Made by a program: the position numbers and the translations under genes
Shown: piece by piece, positions 1 through 8,716 of the stretch
Layout of the letters: each line of letters opens with the position of its first letter
How positions within the stretch are numbered: position 1 is the stretch's first letter
DNA from: Chitinophaga ginsengisoli
GTDB lineage: Bacteria > Bacteroidota > Bacteroidia > Chitinophagales > Chitinophagaceae
Assembly: GCF_003014595.1 (NCBI RefSeq)
Contig: NZ_PYGK01000001.1
Location: forward strand, 372,001-436,000
Length of the DNA stretch: 64,000 nucleotides
Direction: 5' to 3'
Notes under the pieces: model-generated
What the model was told of the DNA's origin: nothing
Databases searched by the model: none
Seen by the model: only the letters and a program-made list of their open reading frames with translations

Positions 1-598
1 TGCTTTTTAAACCTATTATATTCTAAGAGAAACAAGTAAACGTAAACATGACTCTAACCATTTTTCAAGCGTATTTACTGTTATAAAATGTCCCATACCT
101 ATACCTATGAATGCCTGTGAAGAGTGACCGGTATTTTTCATGCTGGTTTACTGTTAGCACAACCAGTTAACCATTTAACCACTACTCATAGGGAACACAG
201 GTGCTGGAGAATGTCTTCTTCTTCGGTGCCTGTTCCCTGCTGAGTAAGGGTAAAGGATAGCGTCACAGTTTCCGACTATTCCAATCTTATTTAGAAGGAC
301 TTGTAAAGTCAACCCTGAATTGCTATAAAACAATAGAGTTTTTGTGTACCAGAAATGTTTTTGCGATCAGAGTAGGGGATGCGTTGATTTTTTCCGTTTG
401 ATTTATTTATATTGCCTAAGGTATTGATGTTGTGAATAATAACTAGAATGTATTACAATATCGACGTTTACGCTATGTTACCATATTGTAACTTAATTGA
501 GCCCCAGGCATATTTTTCTAAAAAAGAGTCTATTTTTTCTTCCGATTTGCGCTGCTGAGTTTATAAATAATTGAAATACAACTACTTCTGTATTTTAA
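1..598. other. gene-free AT-rich leader upstream of the sugar cluster
   Basis: I see no convincing gene here. The stretch is AT-rich, with stops in all frames at short intervals. It holds one sizeable hairpin (listed separately, 184-245) and a small 6-bp dyad at 143-166. No clear TAnnTTTG promoter was found for the operon that starts at 599; the nearest look-alike is TATTTTTC around 511-518. The end of an upstream gene could lie beyond the left edge. Confidence 0.5.
184..245. other. large imperfect hairpin in the leader region
   Basis: The arm ACTCA-TA-GGGAACA-CAGGTGC (from 184) pairs with GGTGCCTG-TTCCC-TGC-TGAGT (ending at 245), with small bulges and a loop of about 20 bases rich in CTT. 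No T-run follows on the plus strand, so it is not an obvious terminator. It could be a structured 5' leader, a small RNA or a protein-binding dyad for the downstream polysaccharide operon. The pairing is visible; the role is a guess. Confidence 0.35.
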
Positions 599-1639
599 AT
601 GACACGTATGCAGAAAAAGAAAATTCTTTTTCTGGTGGGCTCTTCCAACCAGACTACGCAGATGCATCAAATAGCTATTGCATTACGCGACTATGACTGT
701 TTTTTTAGTCAGCTATACAGTACTCATCCCTTTGTCAAATGGGTGCTGAAAAAGGGTTTTTTAGACAATACGATACTTGGAGGAAGGTTTAAGCAACAAT
801 CTGACCAGTATCTTAGAGAGAATGGACTGATGAATGACTATGCAGCTAGTATTTATAATAATACTTATGACTTGGTTGTTTGTTGCTCAGACTTGCTGGT
901 AGATCGATCCATTTGCACAACTAAAACAGTATTTGTTCAGGAGGGTATGACTGATCCCGTAACGCTATGGGCCAAAATAGTTCATTTTCTGAAGCTGCCA
1001 GCCCTGACAGCTATGAACACAGCGTTCAATGGCAGTGGCAATAAATGTGATATATATTGTGTGGCCTCCGAAGGATATAAGCAACAGTTTATAAGGTACG
1101 GCACTGATGCGAAGCGAATACTGGTTACCGGTATTCCTAATTACGATAACATACGGGCGTTCTGCAATAATAACTTTCCGCATAGTGACTATGTAATGGT
1201 CGCCACTTCCGATATAAGGGAAACTTTCAAAAGTGAAAACAGGAAGGCATTTATCCAGAACTGCGTTGCTATTGCCAACGGCCGGCAGCTGCTTTTTAAG
1301 CTTCATCCCAATGAAGACAAAAAGCGGGCTGTTGATGAAATCAAGGCGCTGACGCCCCCTAATACCCTTATTTACACAGAGGGCAATACAGGTGAAATGA
1401 TCGCCAATTGCGATGAATTGATCACACAATATTCTACCGTAGTATATATAGGTATTGCACTGGGCAAAAAAGTACACTCATATTTTGATGTAGATGAACT
1501 GAAACGTCTGGCGCCTTTACAAAATGATGGAACATCCGCCACAACTATTGCCGACATCTGCCGCCGCTATGTAGAACATAAGGGAAGCAGAGAATCATTT
1601 TTAAGTCAATACCAGTTACCAGGACTTCAAAAGGTATAA
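599..1639 (+). CDS. GT-B-like glycosyltransferase of surface sugar cluster
   Basis: This 346-residue protein starts with a Rossmann-like strand (KILFLVGSS). In its C-terminal half it carries LLFKLHPNED and then CDELITQYSTVVYIG, the pattern of GT-B enzymes related to CDP-glycerol or capsule-sugar transferases and UDP-GlcNAc 2-epimerase folds. There is no signal peptide or membrane helix, so it is probably a cytoplasmic or membrane-associated transferase. Its stop codon directly abuts the next ATG (cytidylyltransferase), so it likely uses, or belongs to the pathway of, the CMP-sugar made by the cluster; that is inference. A second in-frame ATG at 608 is an alternative start. The exact family is uncertain. 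Confidence 0.55.
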   Translation: MTRMQKKKILFLVGSSNQTTQMHQIAIALRDYDCFFSQLYSTHPFVKWVLKKGFLDNTILGGRFKQQSDQYLRENGLMNDYAASIYNNTYDLVVCCSDLLVDRSICTTKTVFVQEGMTDPVTLWAKIVHFLKLPALTAMNTAFNGSGNKCDIYCVASEGYKQQFIRYGTDAKRILVTGIPNYDNIRAFCNNNFPHSDYVMVATSDIRETFKSENRKAFIQNCVAIANGRQLLFKLHPNEDKKRAVDEIKALTPPNTLIYTEGNTGEMIANCDELITQYSTVVYIGIALGKKVHSYFDVDELKRLAPLQNDGTSATTIADICRRYVEHKGSRESFLSQYQLPGLQKV

Positions 1640-2473
1640 ATGCAGACGAAAGATCTACATATTGTAACGGTTATGCAAACCCGCATGGGGTCTACCCGTT
1701 TGCCTGGCAAAGCCTTATTGCCTCTTGCCGGCAAGCCGTTGTTTGTGCAGCAGGCATCACGGATGAAAGCTTCCCGGTTCCTGCAAACCATTGTAGTGGC
1801 TACCAGTACCGATACGGCTGATGAGATTATTGAGACCACCTGTATGCACGAAAATCTGCTATGTTACCGCGGGCATGCAACTGATCTGTTAGACAGGCAC
1901 TTTCAGGCAGCATTGCAGTATAATGCCGACGTGGTTATTAAAATGCCAAGCGATTGTCCGCTGATTGATCCGGCAGTGATAGATGAGGTGCTCAGTTATT
2001 ACCTGGAGCATGCAGATGATTTCGACTTTGTAAGCAACCTGCATCCTGCTTCCTGGCCCGACGGCAATGATGTGGAGATCATGTCAATGGCGGCGTTGAC
2101 AAAGGCCTGGCAGGAGGCCCGCAAACCAATGGAGCGGGAGCATACCACCCCTTATTTTTGGGAAAATCCACAGTTATTCCGCATAGGTAATGTAAGTATG
2201 CCGGGGGGAAATGATTACTCCATGCGCTACCGGTTTACTATAGATTATAAAGAAGATTATCACTTTATACAGGCTGTATATGATGCGCTGTATAATATTA
2301 ATCCGTCATTCACTGTATCAGATATCATTACGTTGCTGGAGCAACGCCCTGACATCTATGCCATCAATGCGGCTTTTGCAGGCGTAAACTGGTACAGGCA
2401 TCATCTTGACGAACTCACCACTATTTCCGCTAATCAAACCAAACAGCTTTCCAACGAATATGACAAAGGATAA
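1640..2473 (+). CDS. SpsF/CMP-sugar cytidylyltransferase family protein
   Basis: The N-terminus carries the sugar nucleotidyltransferase signature (MQTRMGSTRLPGKALLPLAGKPL), as in SpsF, NeuA and KdsB type enzymes. It is followed by KMPSDCPLIDP (about residue 95), the metal/nucleotide site region. At 277 residues it fits SpsF-like acylneuraminate cytidylyltransferases. The likely role is activating a 3-deoxy-ulosonic acid as its CMP derivative. It directly follows the glycosyltransferase and overlaps the next gene by 14 bases, so translation is probably coupled. The C-terminal third has no catalytic motif that I recognise. The nucleotide and sugar specificity cannot be read from sequence. Confidence 0.75.
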   Translation: MQTKDLHIVTVMQTRMGSTRLPGKALLPLAGKPLFVQQASRMKASRFLQTIVVATSTDTADEIIETTCMHENLLCYRGHATDLLDRHFQAALQYNADVVIKMPSDCPLIDPAVIDEVLSYYLEHADDFDFVSNLHPASWPDGNDVEIMSMAALTKAWQEARKPMEREHTTPYFWENPQLFRIGNVSMPGGNDYSMRYRFTIDYKEDYHFIQAVYDALYNINPSFTVSDIITLLEQRPDIYAINAAFAGVNWYRHHLDELTTISANQTKQLSNEYDKG

Positions 2474-3317
2474 ACTATCCGGCCTACAGGACCTTGCCCT
2501 GAAAGTAAGAGAACATATCATTGAAATGACGGCCGGCGGCGGCTGTTTTATCGGAGCCTCGCTTTCCTGCGTGGAACTAATGGTGTATCTCTATGCAGAA
2601 TATCTGAATATCGACAGCAGTAACCTGCAACATCCTGAGCGGGACTATCTTTTTCTGTCCAAGGGGCATGATGTGCCGGCTCTTTATGGTACGCTTGCAG
2701 AACTGGGCTTTATAGAAAAAGCGCGCCTAAAACAGCATCTGCTGGCATCTGACAGTATTTATTGGCATCCGAACAGGGCTATCCCGGGAGTGGAATTCCA
2801 TTCTGGCTCACTTGGACATCTGCCTGCCGTGGCGGCGGGTGTGGCGATGGACTGCAAACTGAAAGGGCTGCAGAATCGGGTGGTAGTCATTACCGGCGAT
2901 GGTGAGCTGAATGAAGGTTCGGTGTGGGAAAGCCTGCTGGTGGCCAACGCTTACGGCTTGAATAATCTGACCATACTTGTTGACAGAAACCAGTTCCAGG
3001 CGAATATCAGAACAGAAGAACTGATTCCGCTGGAACCGCTGGTAGATAAGTTTACGGCTTTTGGCTGTGCAGTTAAAAGGATCAACGGCCATGATTTTGA
3101 TGCGCTGGAAGAGGCGTTTCTGGGCATTCCATTCACAAGTGACCGTGTGAATGTTATCATTGCTGATACGGTAAGAGGCAAAGGACTGCCGAGTATTGAG
3201 GCGCGTGCTGACCGTTGGTTCTGCGCGTTCTCTGCTACAGAAATCAGCCAGTTGCTCGAAGAGCTGCATGGCAATAAAGAAGCCCGGATTGAATCAGAAA
3301 GTTTAATTGTACGCTAA
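2460..3317 (+). CDS. transketolase, N-terminal (TPP-binding) subunit
   Basis: This is half of a split transketolase, 285 residues. SKGH (67-70), GSLGHLP (116-122) and the thiamine-diphosphate motif GDGELNEG (146-153) followed by NNLTILVDRNQ are all present. I start it at ATG 2460 rather than the upstream in-frame ATG 2406. The extra residues from 2406 do not resemble the family, and 2460 gives the usual short overlap with the preceding gene. It overlaps the C-terminal subunit gene by one base (TAATG). In a sugar cluster it probably transfers a two-carbon ketol unit to build the carbon skeleton of a special sugar, not for the pentose phosphate pathway; this is inferred from context. Confidence 0.85.
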   Translation: MTKDKLSGLQDLALKVREHIIEMTAGGGCFIGASLSCVELMVYLYAEYLNIDSSNLQHPERDYLFLSKGHDVPALYGTLAELGFIEKARLKQHLLASDSIYWHPNRAIPGVEFHSGSLGHLPAVAAGVAMDCKLKGLQNRVVVITGDGELNEGSVWESLLVANAYGLNNLTILVDRNQFQANIRTEELIPLEPLVDKFTAFGCAVKRINGHDFDALEEAFLGIPFTSDRVNVIIADTVRGKGLPSIEARADRWFCAFSATEISQLLEELHGNKEARIESESLIVR

Positions 3318-4219
3318 TGAACTACGAAGAATTATTGCTGCAAACAGCATTATCCGATGAACGTTATATCGTAATGACGGCAGAAAACAGAGCACTGGTG
3401 CGTTCCATGCCGCAAAAGCTGGGGAATCGTTTTATTGATACCGGTATTACAGAGCAAACCATGATAGGTATGGCTGCTGGTCTGGCCCTGCGTGGACGTA
3501 TTCCTGTTGTACATGCGCTGGCGCCTTTTTTAACCATGCGGGCGTTTGAATTTATAAGAACCGATGTAGGCATCGCTCATTTGCCTGTAAAACTGAGTGG
3601 CTTTATTCCCGGATTCTTATCCGATGGTAACGGGCCTACTCACCAGGCTATTGAAGACGTATCTATCATGCGAACCATACCTGGTATGGAGGTCTACTGT
3701 CCGGCGGATGAAGATGACCTCTTGCGCATGATGCCATTTGTTTGGCAGTCGCCTGAGCCAGCGTATGTTCGCATTAATCATAAAAAAGGCAGTTATACAC
3801 ATGCACCATACGACCCCGGGAAAGCTGAGATCATCAGTAGGGGAGACGATATCACCATATTGGTTTATGGCTTTCTGTTTGAGCAGGCTCTGATCGCAAA
3901 ATCCCTGCTGGAAGAAAAAGGCTTGTCTGTTGGTTTGATTAACCTTCGTTCTCTGAAGCCCGTAGATACCGACGCCATTATACAGGCAGCTAATCAATCG
4001 CACTTATTGGTAACGCTGGAAGATCATTTACAAACAGGGGGGCTTTATTCCATTGTAGCAGAAATATTGCTACAGCACAAGCACAGGTCACGTGTATTTC
4101 CACTGGCATTGACTGAACGTTGGTTCAGACCGGGATTGCTCAGCGAAGTGCTGGAATACGAAGGGTTTACCGCCAATGCCATTGCAGAAAAAGTGATGCT
4201 ACAATTACAAATGATTTAA
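3317..4219 (+). CDS. transketolase, C-terminal (pyrimidine-binding) subunit
   Basis: This is the second half of the split transketolase, 300 residues. GITEQTMIGMAAGLALRG near residue 40 contains the conserved glutamate that activates thiamine diphosphate. The last third is the transketolase C-terminal domain (DDITILVYGFLFEQAL, then NLRSLKPVD and LVTLEDH). It overlaps the N-terminal subunit gene by one base and is followed 11 bases later by an aminotransferase. The two halves should form an alpha2beta2 enzyme like archaeal and secondary-metabolism transketolases. The pair most likely serves the sugar pathway of this cluster. Confidence 0.85.
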   Translation: MNYEELLLQTALSDERYIVMTAENRALVRSMPQKLGNRFIDTGITEQTMIGMAAGLALRGRIPVVHALAPFLTMRAFEFIRTDVGIAHLPVKLSGFIPGFLSDGNGPTHQAIEDVSIMRTIPGMEVYCPADEDDLLRMMPFVWQSPEPAYVRINHKKGSYTHAPYDPGKAEIISRGDDITILVYGFLFEQALIAKSLLEEKGLSVGLINLRSLKPVDTDAIIQAANQSHLLVTLEDHLQTGGLYSIVAEILLQHKHRSRVFPLALTERWFRPGLLSEVLEYEGFTANAIAEKVMLQLQMI

Positions 4220-4230
4220 CCATAAAATAT

Positions 4231-5571
4231 ATGCCTAATACTGTTTCATTTAACGATAATTATCCTGTTATCGCCGCATCTGATGCGCTGTATGCCCGTG
4301 CTGCAAGCATTATGACACCGGTAACTCAAACATTGGCCAAAGGTCCGGGGCAGTACATCAACGGTGTAGCTCCCAAGTATTTGAAAAGGGGCAAAGGAGC
4401 GCGTGTATGGGATGTAGACGGCAATGAATACATTGACTATAATATGGCGATCGGGCCATTGTCACTGGGCTATTGCTATGATAAAGTAGATGAGGCCATT
4501 GTTGCGCAACTGAAAGAGGGCATCACCTTTTCTATGATGCATGAGCTGGAGGTGGTATTGGCAGAACTGATACACGAAGTAATACCCAATGCAGAAGCAC
4601 TGCGTATCAGTAAAACCGGCGCTGATGTTACCAGCGCTGCTATTCGTGTTGCACGTGCATTTACCGGTCGTAAGAAGGTACTTTGCTGTGGTTATCATGG
4701 CTGGCATGACTGGTACATTTCTGTTACCAGCCGCAATAGCGGAATTCCGGAAGAAGTAGCCAACCTCACCGCAACCTTCGATTACAATAATATCGACTCG
4801 GTTAAGGAAGCCCTGGACGAGGATACTGCCTGCGTTATCCTGGAACCATTTGTATTTGAGGCACCGAAAGATAATTTTCTGCACGAGTTAAAGGCGCTTT
4901 GCGAAGCCAATGGTACGTTGCTCATTTTTGATGAAATGTGGACAGGCTTTCGTATCGCACTCGGTGGTGCACAGGAGTATTTCAATGTAAAAGCTGATCT
5001 GGCCTGTTTTTCCAAGGCCTGTGCCAACGGTATGCCTATTTCCCTGTTAACAGGTAGAAAGGATATTATGCAGTTATTCAATGAAGACGTATTCTTCTTT
5101 ACCACTTTTGGCGGCGAAGCGCTGTCATTAGCAGCAGCTGTTGCTACTATTCATGAAATGCGCGATCAGCAGGTGCCTGCATGGCTGGCGGCCAAAGGGA
5201 AGTTGCTGAAAGACGGATATAATAATATCGCGAGGGAATTGGGTATAGACAATTATACACGCTGCACGGGTTATGATTGCCGCTCGCTGGTGGTATTTGA
5301 TGCCGTAGCAGGTAACCCATTGGAAGTAAAATCATTTGTACAGCAGGAGTTGTTCAGGAGGGGCATTCTATGGTCTGGTTTCCATAATATGAGCTTCAGC
5401 CATACAGACGCTGATATTGAACATACGCTGGCGGCTTATAAAGAGGTATTGCAATTGCTTGCAGCCGCCGTGACAGATAACAATGTAAGCGCTTCTTTAA
5501 AGGGTAAACCTGTAGAAGCTGTATTTCGTAAAGTAAGCAATTTCAACACCAAGCCGGTTTCAAAGGTATAA
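4231..5571 (+). CDS. class III aminotransferase, glutamate-1-semialdehyde aminomutase-like
   Basis: This is a PLP enzyme of 446 residues. GYHGWHDW (154-161), DEMWTGFR (234-241) and the Schiff-base lysine in CFSKACANGMP (about K262) are visible, the layout of glutamate-1-semialdehyde 2,1-aminomutase relatives. I chose ATG 4231 because the upstream in-frame extension lies inside the transketolase gene and is unlike the family. The location argues against haem synthesis: it sits between a transketolase and an SDR in a CMP-sugar cluster. It may aminate, or move an amino group on, a keto- or aldehyde-sugar. One base separates its stop from the SDR start. The substrate is unknown. Confidence 0.8.
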   Translation: MPNTVSFNDNYPVIAASDALYARAASIMTPVTQTLAKGPGQYINGVAPKYLKRGKGARVWDVDGNEYIDYNMAIGPLSLGYCYDKVDEAIVAQLKEGITFSMMHELEVVLAELIHEVIPNAEALRISKTGADVTSAAIRVARAFTGRKKVLCCGYHGWHDWYISVTSRNSGIPEEVANLTATFDYNNIDSVKEALDEDTACVILEPFVFEAPKDNFLHELKALCEANGTLLIFDEMWTGFRIALGGAQEYFNVKADLACFSKACANGMPISLLTGRKDIMQLFNEDVFFFTTFGGEALSLAAAVATIHEMRDQQVPAWLAAKGKLLKDGYNNIARELGIDNYTRCTGYDCRSLVVFDAVAGNPLEVKSFVQQELFRRGILWSGFHNMSFSHTDADIEHTLAAYKEVLQLLAAAVTDNNVSASLKGKPVEAVFRKVSNFNTKPVSKV

Positions 5572-5572
5572 T

Positions 5573-6385
5573 ATGGCAGATCATTCTCTCTTTTCTCTGC
5601 ACGATAAAGTAGCGGTAGTGACCGGCGCCTGTGGCTTATTGGGTGTGCAGCATTGCCGGGCCTTGGCAGAAGCGGGTGCCAGTGTAGTCGTGGCTGATTT
5701 GAATGAAGGCGCCTGTAAAGAACTGGCAGCCGCTTTAGGCCCGCAGCACATGGCGCTTTCGCTGGATGTAACCAGTCGCGCATCTCTGGAAGCAGGGCGG
5801 GATGCCATACTGGCCAGATACGGCCATATTGATGTATTGGTGAACAATGCTGCTATTAACGATATGTTCGAAAACCCGCTGACGGCTAAAGAAAAATCGA
5901 TGTTTGAGCATTACCCGCTGGAGCAATGGGACCGTTCGTGGCAGGTGAATGTTACCGGTATGTTTCTTTGTTCGCAGGTACTGGGTACTGTCATGGCCGG
6001 CCAGCAAAGCGGTAGTATCATCAATATCTCTTCTACCTATGGGATAGTTGCCCCCGACCAAAGTATTTACAGAAATGAAGCCGGTGAGCAGACTTTCTAT
6101 AAATCACCAGCCTACCCTGTTACCAAAGCGGCGGTATTAGGATTCACGCGTTATTTGGCTGCCTATTGGGGGAATAAAAATGTACGGGTGAATGCACTTT
6201 CTCCAGGTGGGGTTGAAAACAACCAGGACGCATATTTTCAACAGAACTATGCTGCTAAAACCCTGTTGGGAAGAATGGCAGCTGCGACGGATTATAAAGG
6301 CGCTGTCATTTTTCTGGCGAGTGATGCCTCTGCGTACACGACAGGTGCTAACCTGGTTGTAGACGGCGGCTGGACAGCGATATAA
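5573..6385 (+). CDS. SDR-family sugar oxidoreductase
   Basis: This is a short-chain dehydrogenase of 270 residues. It has the cofactor loop TGACGLLG (about 17-24), the NNAA motif, ISS in the serine strand and the catalytic pair in YPVTK. It resembles the SDRs often annotated as flagellin or polysaccharide modification protein PtmA, which sit beside NeuB-type genes. It starts one base after the aminotransferase, so the two are probably co-translated and may work in sequence on one intermediate. NAD versus NADP preference is unclear; an acidic residue (VVADLNEG) at the end of the second strand favours NAD. The specific substrate is unknown. Confidence 0.8.
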   Translation: MADHSLFSLHDKVAVVTGACGLLGVQHCRALAEAGASVVVADLNEGACKELAAALGPQHMALSLDVTSRASLEAGRDAILARYGHIDVLVNNAAINDMFENPLTAKEKSMFEHYPLEQWDRSWQVNVTGMFLCSQVLGTVMAGQQSGSIINISSTYGIVAPDQSIYRNEAGEQTFYKSPAYPVTKAAVLGFTRYLAAYWGNKNVRVNALSPGGVENNQDAYFQQNYAAKTLLGRMAAATDYKGAVIFLASDASAYTTGANLVVDGGWTAI

Positions 6386-6412
6386 TGAGGCTTTGTAAAA
6401 ACGATAAATGCT

Positions 6413-6910
6413 ATGACGGATCTCCTGCGACAAAAAGCGATAAAGATCAAATTGTTATTAACTGATGTAGACGGTGTGTTGACAGACAATGGCGTGTATT
6501 ATTCTGAAGCAGGTGAAGTAATGAAACGCTTTTCCATCAGAGATGGAATGGGAGTGGAGCGCTTACGCAAACTATGCGGTATAGAAACCGGTATTGTTAC
6601 CGGCGAACGTTCGCCCTCCGTTGCCAAACGTGCTGAAAAGCTGAATATCACTTCTCTTCACCTGGGTATTAAGGATAAGGAAGCCCTGCTGGAAAGCATA
6701 CTGGCCGAAAAGAACCTGAAAGCAGAGGAAGTCGCATTTATAGGAGATGATGTAAACGACCTTGGTATTATGAGTAAAGTAGGTTTAACCGCCTGTCCCT
6801 CAAATGCCATGTCACAGGTAACAGCTGTAGCCGATTACCGCTGCCGCGAAAAAGGCGGCGACGGGGCATTCCGTGATTTTGCGGAATGGCTGATCAGTTG
6901 CCGGATGTAA
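6413..6910 (+). CDS. KdsC-type HAD phosphatase
   Basis: This 165-residue C0-type HAD phosphatase has LLTDVDGVLTDNG (nucleophile and acid/base aspartates), VTGERS, and GDDVNDLGIM near the end, plus the typical KdsC C-terminus with GGDGAFRDF. Family members remove phosphate from Kdo-8-phosphate, or from Neu-9-P and Kdn-9-P in Bacteroides-type pathways. Standing directly upstream of a NeuB homologue, it probably dephosphorylates that enzyme's product. It could also be the housekeeping Kdo-8-P phosphatase, since no other kdsC is in the window. The gap to the preceding SDR gene is 27 bases. Confidence 0.85.
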   Translation: MTDLLRQKAIKIKLLLTDVDGVLTDNGVYYSEAGEVMKRFSIRDGMGVERLRKLCGIETGIVTGERSPSVAKRAEKLNITSLHLGIKDKEALLESILAEKNLKAEEVAFIGDDVNDLGIMSKVGLTACPSNAMSQVTAVADYRCREKGGDGAFRDFAEWLISCRM

Positions 6911-6938
6911 ATAACATTGGCCTAAAAACACATATCAT

Positions 6939-7832
6939 ATGCAAACAATCAGGGTAAGCGACCGCAAAAGCATCGGTCATGACCAGCCCGCCTATATTAT
7001 TGCTGAAATAGGCATTAATCACAATGGCTCACTGGAATTAGCTAAAAAACTGATAGAAGAAGCTGCCGCTGCAGGCTGCGACGCTGTCAAATTTCAAAAG
7101 CGTACACCTGAACTGTGCACGCCCCGCGATCAATGGCACCTGCAGAGGGACACTCCCTGGGGTCGTATTACGTATATCAACTACCGCCACAAGGTAGAAT
7201 TCGGATACGAAGAATATGCCTCCATCGACAAGCATTGCAATAAGCATAATGTTGACTGGTTTGTTTCCTGCTGGGATGAGCCATCTGTTGATTTTATGGA
7301 ACAGTTTAATCCTGGCGTATACAAATTTGCGTCAGCCTCATTAACCGATCACGCATTGATTGCCAAAGTAAAAGCCACCGGCAGGCCGTATATTTTGTCT
7401 ACAGGGATGTCTACCATGAACGAGATAGAGAGTACGGTGAACAAATTTGGTATGGATAATCTGATCGTTGCACATTCTACTTCTGCTTATCCATGCCCAC
7501 CGGCAGAGCTGAATCTGAAAATGATCCATACGCTGCAACAGCTGTATCCTGGAGTGCCTGTTGGTTATTCAGGTCATGAAACCGGGCTTGCTACTACCGT
7601 TGCCGCAGTAGCTATGGGCGCCTGCTTTGTGGAAAGACATTTCACATTAGACAGGGCTATGTGGGGCTCTGACCAGGCAGCTTCCGTTGAGCCACAGGGT
7701 ATGCATAGGCTGGTACGTGACATCCGCGATGTGGAAGCAGCGACTGGCGATGGTATTAAGCGTGTATATGAAAGTGAAATGGGCGCTTTAAAGAGATTGC
7801 GCAGAGTTGTTTCTTTTGAGCAGAATGTGTAG
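6939..7832 (+). CDS. NeuB/SpsE-family ulosonic acid synthase, lacking the SAF domain
   Basis: The protein matches the NeuB TIM barrel that condenses phosphoenolpyruvate with an aldose. It has IIAEIGINHNG near the N-terminus, DAVKFQKR, STGMST, AHSTSAYPCP, GYSGHE and VERHFTLDR. It is 297 residues long, and I see no C-terminal antifreeze-like SAF domain, which in sialic acid synthases of about 340-350 residues helps bind the N-acyl hexosamine of the partner subunit. This suggests an acceptor different from ManNAc, possibly phosphorylated given the KdsC-type neighbour. No NeuC epimerase or PseB/LegB dehydratase is present, so the acceptor probably comes from the transketolase/aminotransferase genes. 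Confidence 0.85.
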   Translation: MQTIRVSDRKSIGHDQPAYIIAEIGINHNGSLELAKKLIEEAAAAGCDAVKFQKRTPELCTPRDQWHLQRDTPWGRITYINYRHKVEFGYEEYASIDKHCNKHNVDWFVSCWDEPSVDFMEQFNPGVYKFASASLTDHALIAKVKATGRPYILSTGMSTMNEIESTVNKFGMDNLIVAHSTSAYPCPPAELNLKMIHTLQQLYPGVPVGYSGHETGLATTVAAVAMGACFVERHFTLDRAMWGSDQAASVEPQGMHRLVRDIRDVEAATGDGIKRVYESEMGALKRLRRVVSFEQNV

Positions 7833-7856
7833 CTGCGCAGGCTGTAATATCACCAT

Positions 7857-8714
7857 ATGGACAAGATAGTTTATTATACCACTCCCATTCTGTTACTCAG
7901 CGTGGTAATACTGGTGATGCTGGAGCGAAAATATCCTTATACAAAAGGGTTGCCCCTTTTCAGAGATGGCTTTTGGATTGACCTGGTATGGTACACCCTT
8001 ATTCAGAGTTATTTTCTGAAGATCCTGATCTTCGATTATATTATTCTGCCTATTGACCAGCATTATCACCTGTCATCGCTTCAATTGATCACTCATTGGC
8101 CAATTGCGGCACAGGTATTGTTTTTCCTGGTGACCCATGATTTTTATATTTATTGGTTTCATCGGTGGCAACACCATTCCAAATGGCTATGGCGTACGCA
8201 CGAAGCGCATCATTCAGGAACAGAAGTAGATTGGTTGTCTGGCTCCAGATCGCATAGTCTGGAGATCCTGATCAACCAAACCATTGAATTTGCACCAATC
8301 ATTCTGCTGGGCGCCAACCCGATTGTAGTACCTATCAAGGCGCTGATAGATGCCGTCTGGGGTATGTATATCCATTCGAACATCAATGTTAAGAGCGGAA
8401 AACTTCAATATTGGATTAACGGACCGGAAATGCATCAGTGGCATCACGCTGAACACAAAGAAGTATATTACTCCAACTTCTCTACCAAACTCGCTATATG
8501 GGATTGGCTTTTCGGAACGGCTTATCTGCCGGATACCAAACCCCTTCGCTTTGGATTACCGTATGTATATCCCAAAGATTATTTTTTACAGCACTGGCAT
8601 GCTGTCAAAAAGGTAGATGAAAAGAAACTGCTGGAAAACGGCCTTTTCAGCAAGTATTATTACCTGCGTCCCAATCTGATGAAATGGATGCGGCGAAAAG
8701 TTAAAACAGACTAA
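7857..8714 (+). CDS. fatty acid hydroxylase/sterol desaturase superfamily membrane protein
   Basis: This is a 285-residue integral membrane di-iron enzyme. The three histidine clusters of the superfamily are visible: HDFYIYWFHRWQHH, RTHEAHHSG and HQWHHAEH, spaced between hydrophobic helices. Family members hydroxylate or desaturate lipids and carotenoids. Here it follows the NeuB-like synthase by 24 bases and precedes an SMR gene by 2 bases, so it is probably transcribed with the sugar cluster. It may modify a lipid carrier or membrane lipid linked to the glycan; the substrate cannot be told. Confidence 0.8.
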   Translation: MDKIVYYTTPILLLSVVILVMLERKYPYTKGLPLFRDGFWIDLVWYTLIQSYFLKILIFDYIILPIDQHYHLSSLQLITHWPIAAQVLFFLVTHDFYIYWFHRWQHHSKWLWRTHEAHHSGTEVDWLSGSRSHSLEILINQTIEFAPIILLGANPIVVPIKALIDAVWGMYIHSNINVKSGKLQYWINGPEMHQWHHAEHKEVYYSNFSTKLAIWDWLFGTAYLPDTKPLRFGLPYVYPKDYFLQHWHAVKKVDEKKLLENGLFSKYYYLRPNLMKWMRRKVKTD

Positions 8715-8716
8715 CA

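Noticed and set aside
2406..2459. Longer N-terminus for the transketolase N-terminal subunit
   Set aside because: The added residues lie inside the cytidylyltransferase gene and do not resemble the family; ATG 2460 gives a normal short overlap.
4120..4230. Longer N-terminus for the class III aminotransferase
   Set aside because: It lies wholly within the transketolase gene and is basic, Cys-rich nonsense; ATG 4231 gives a typical start.
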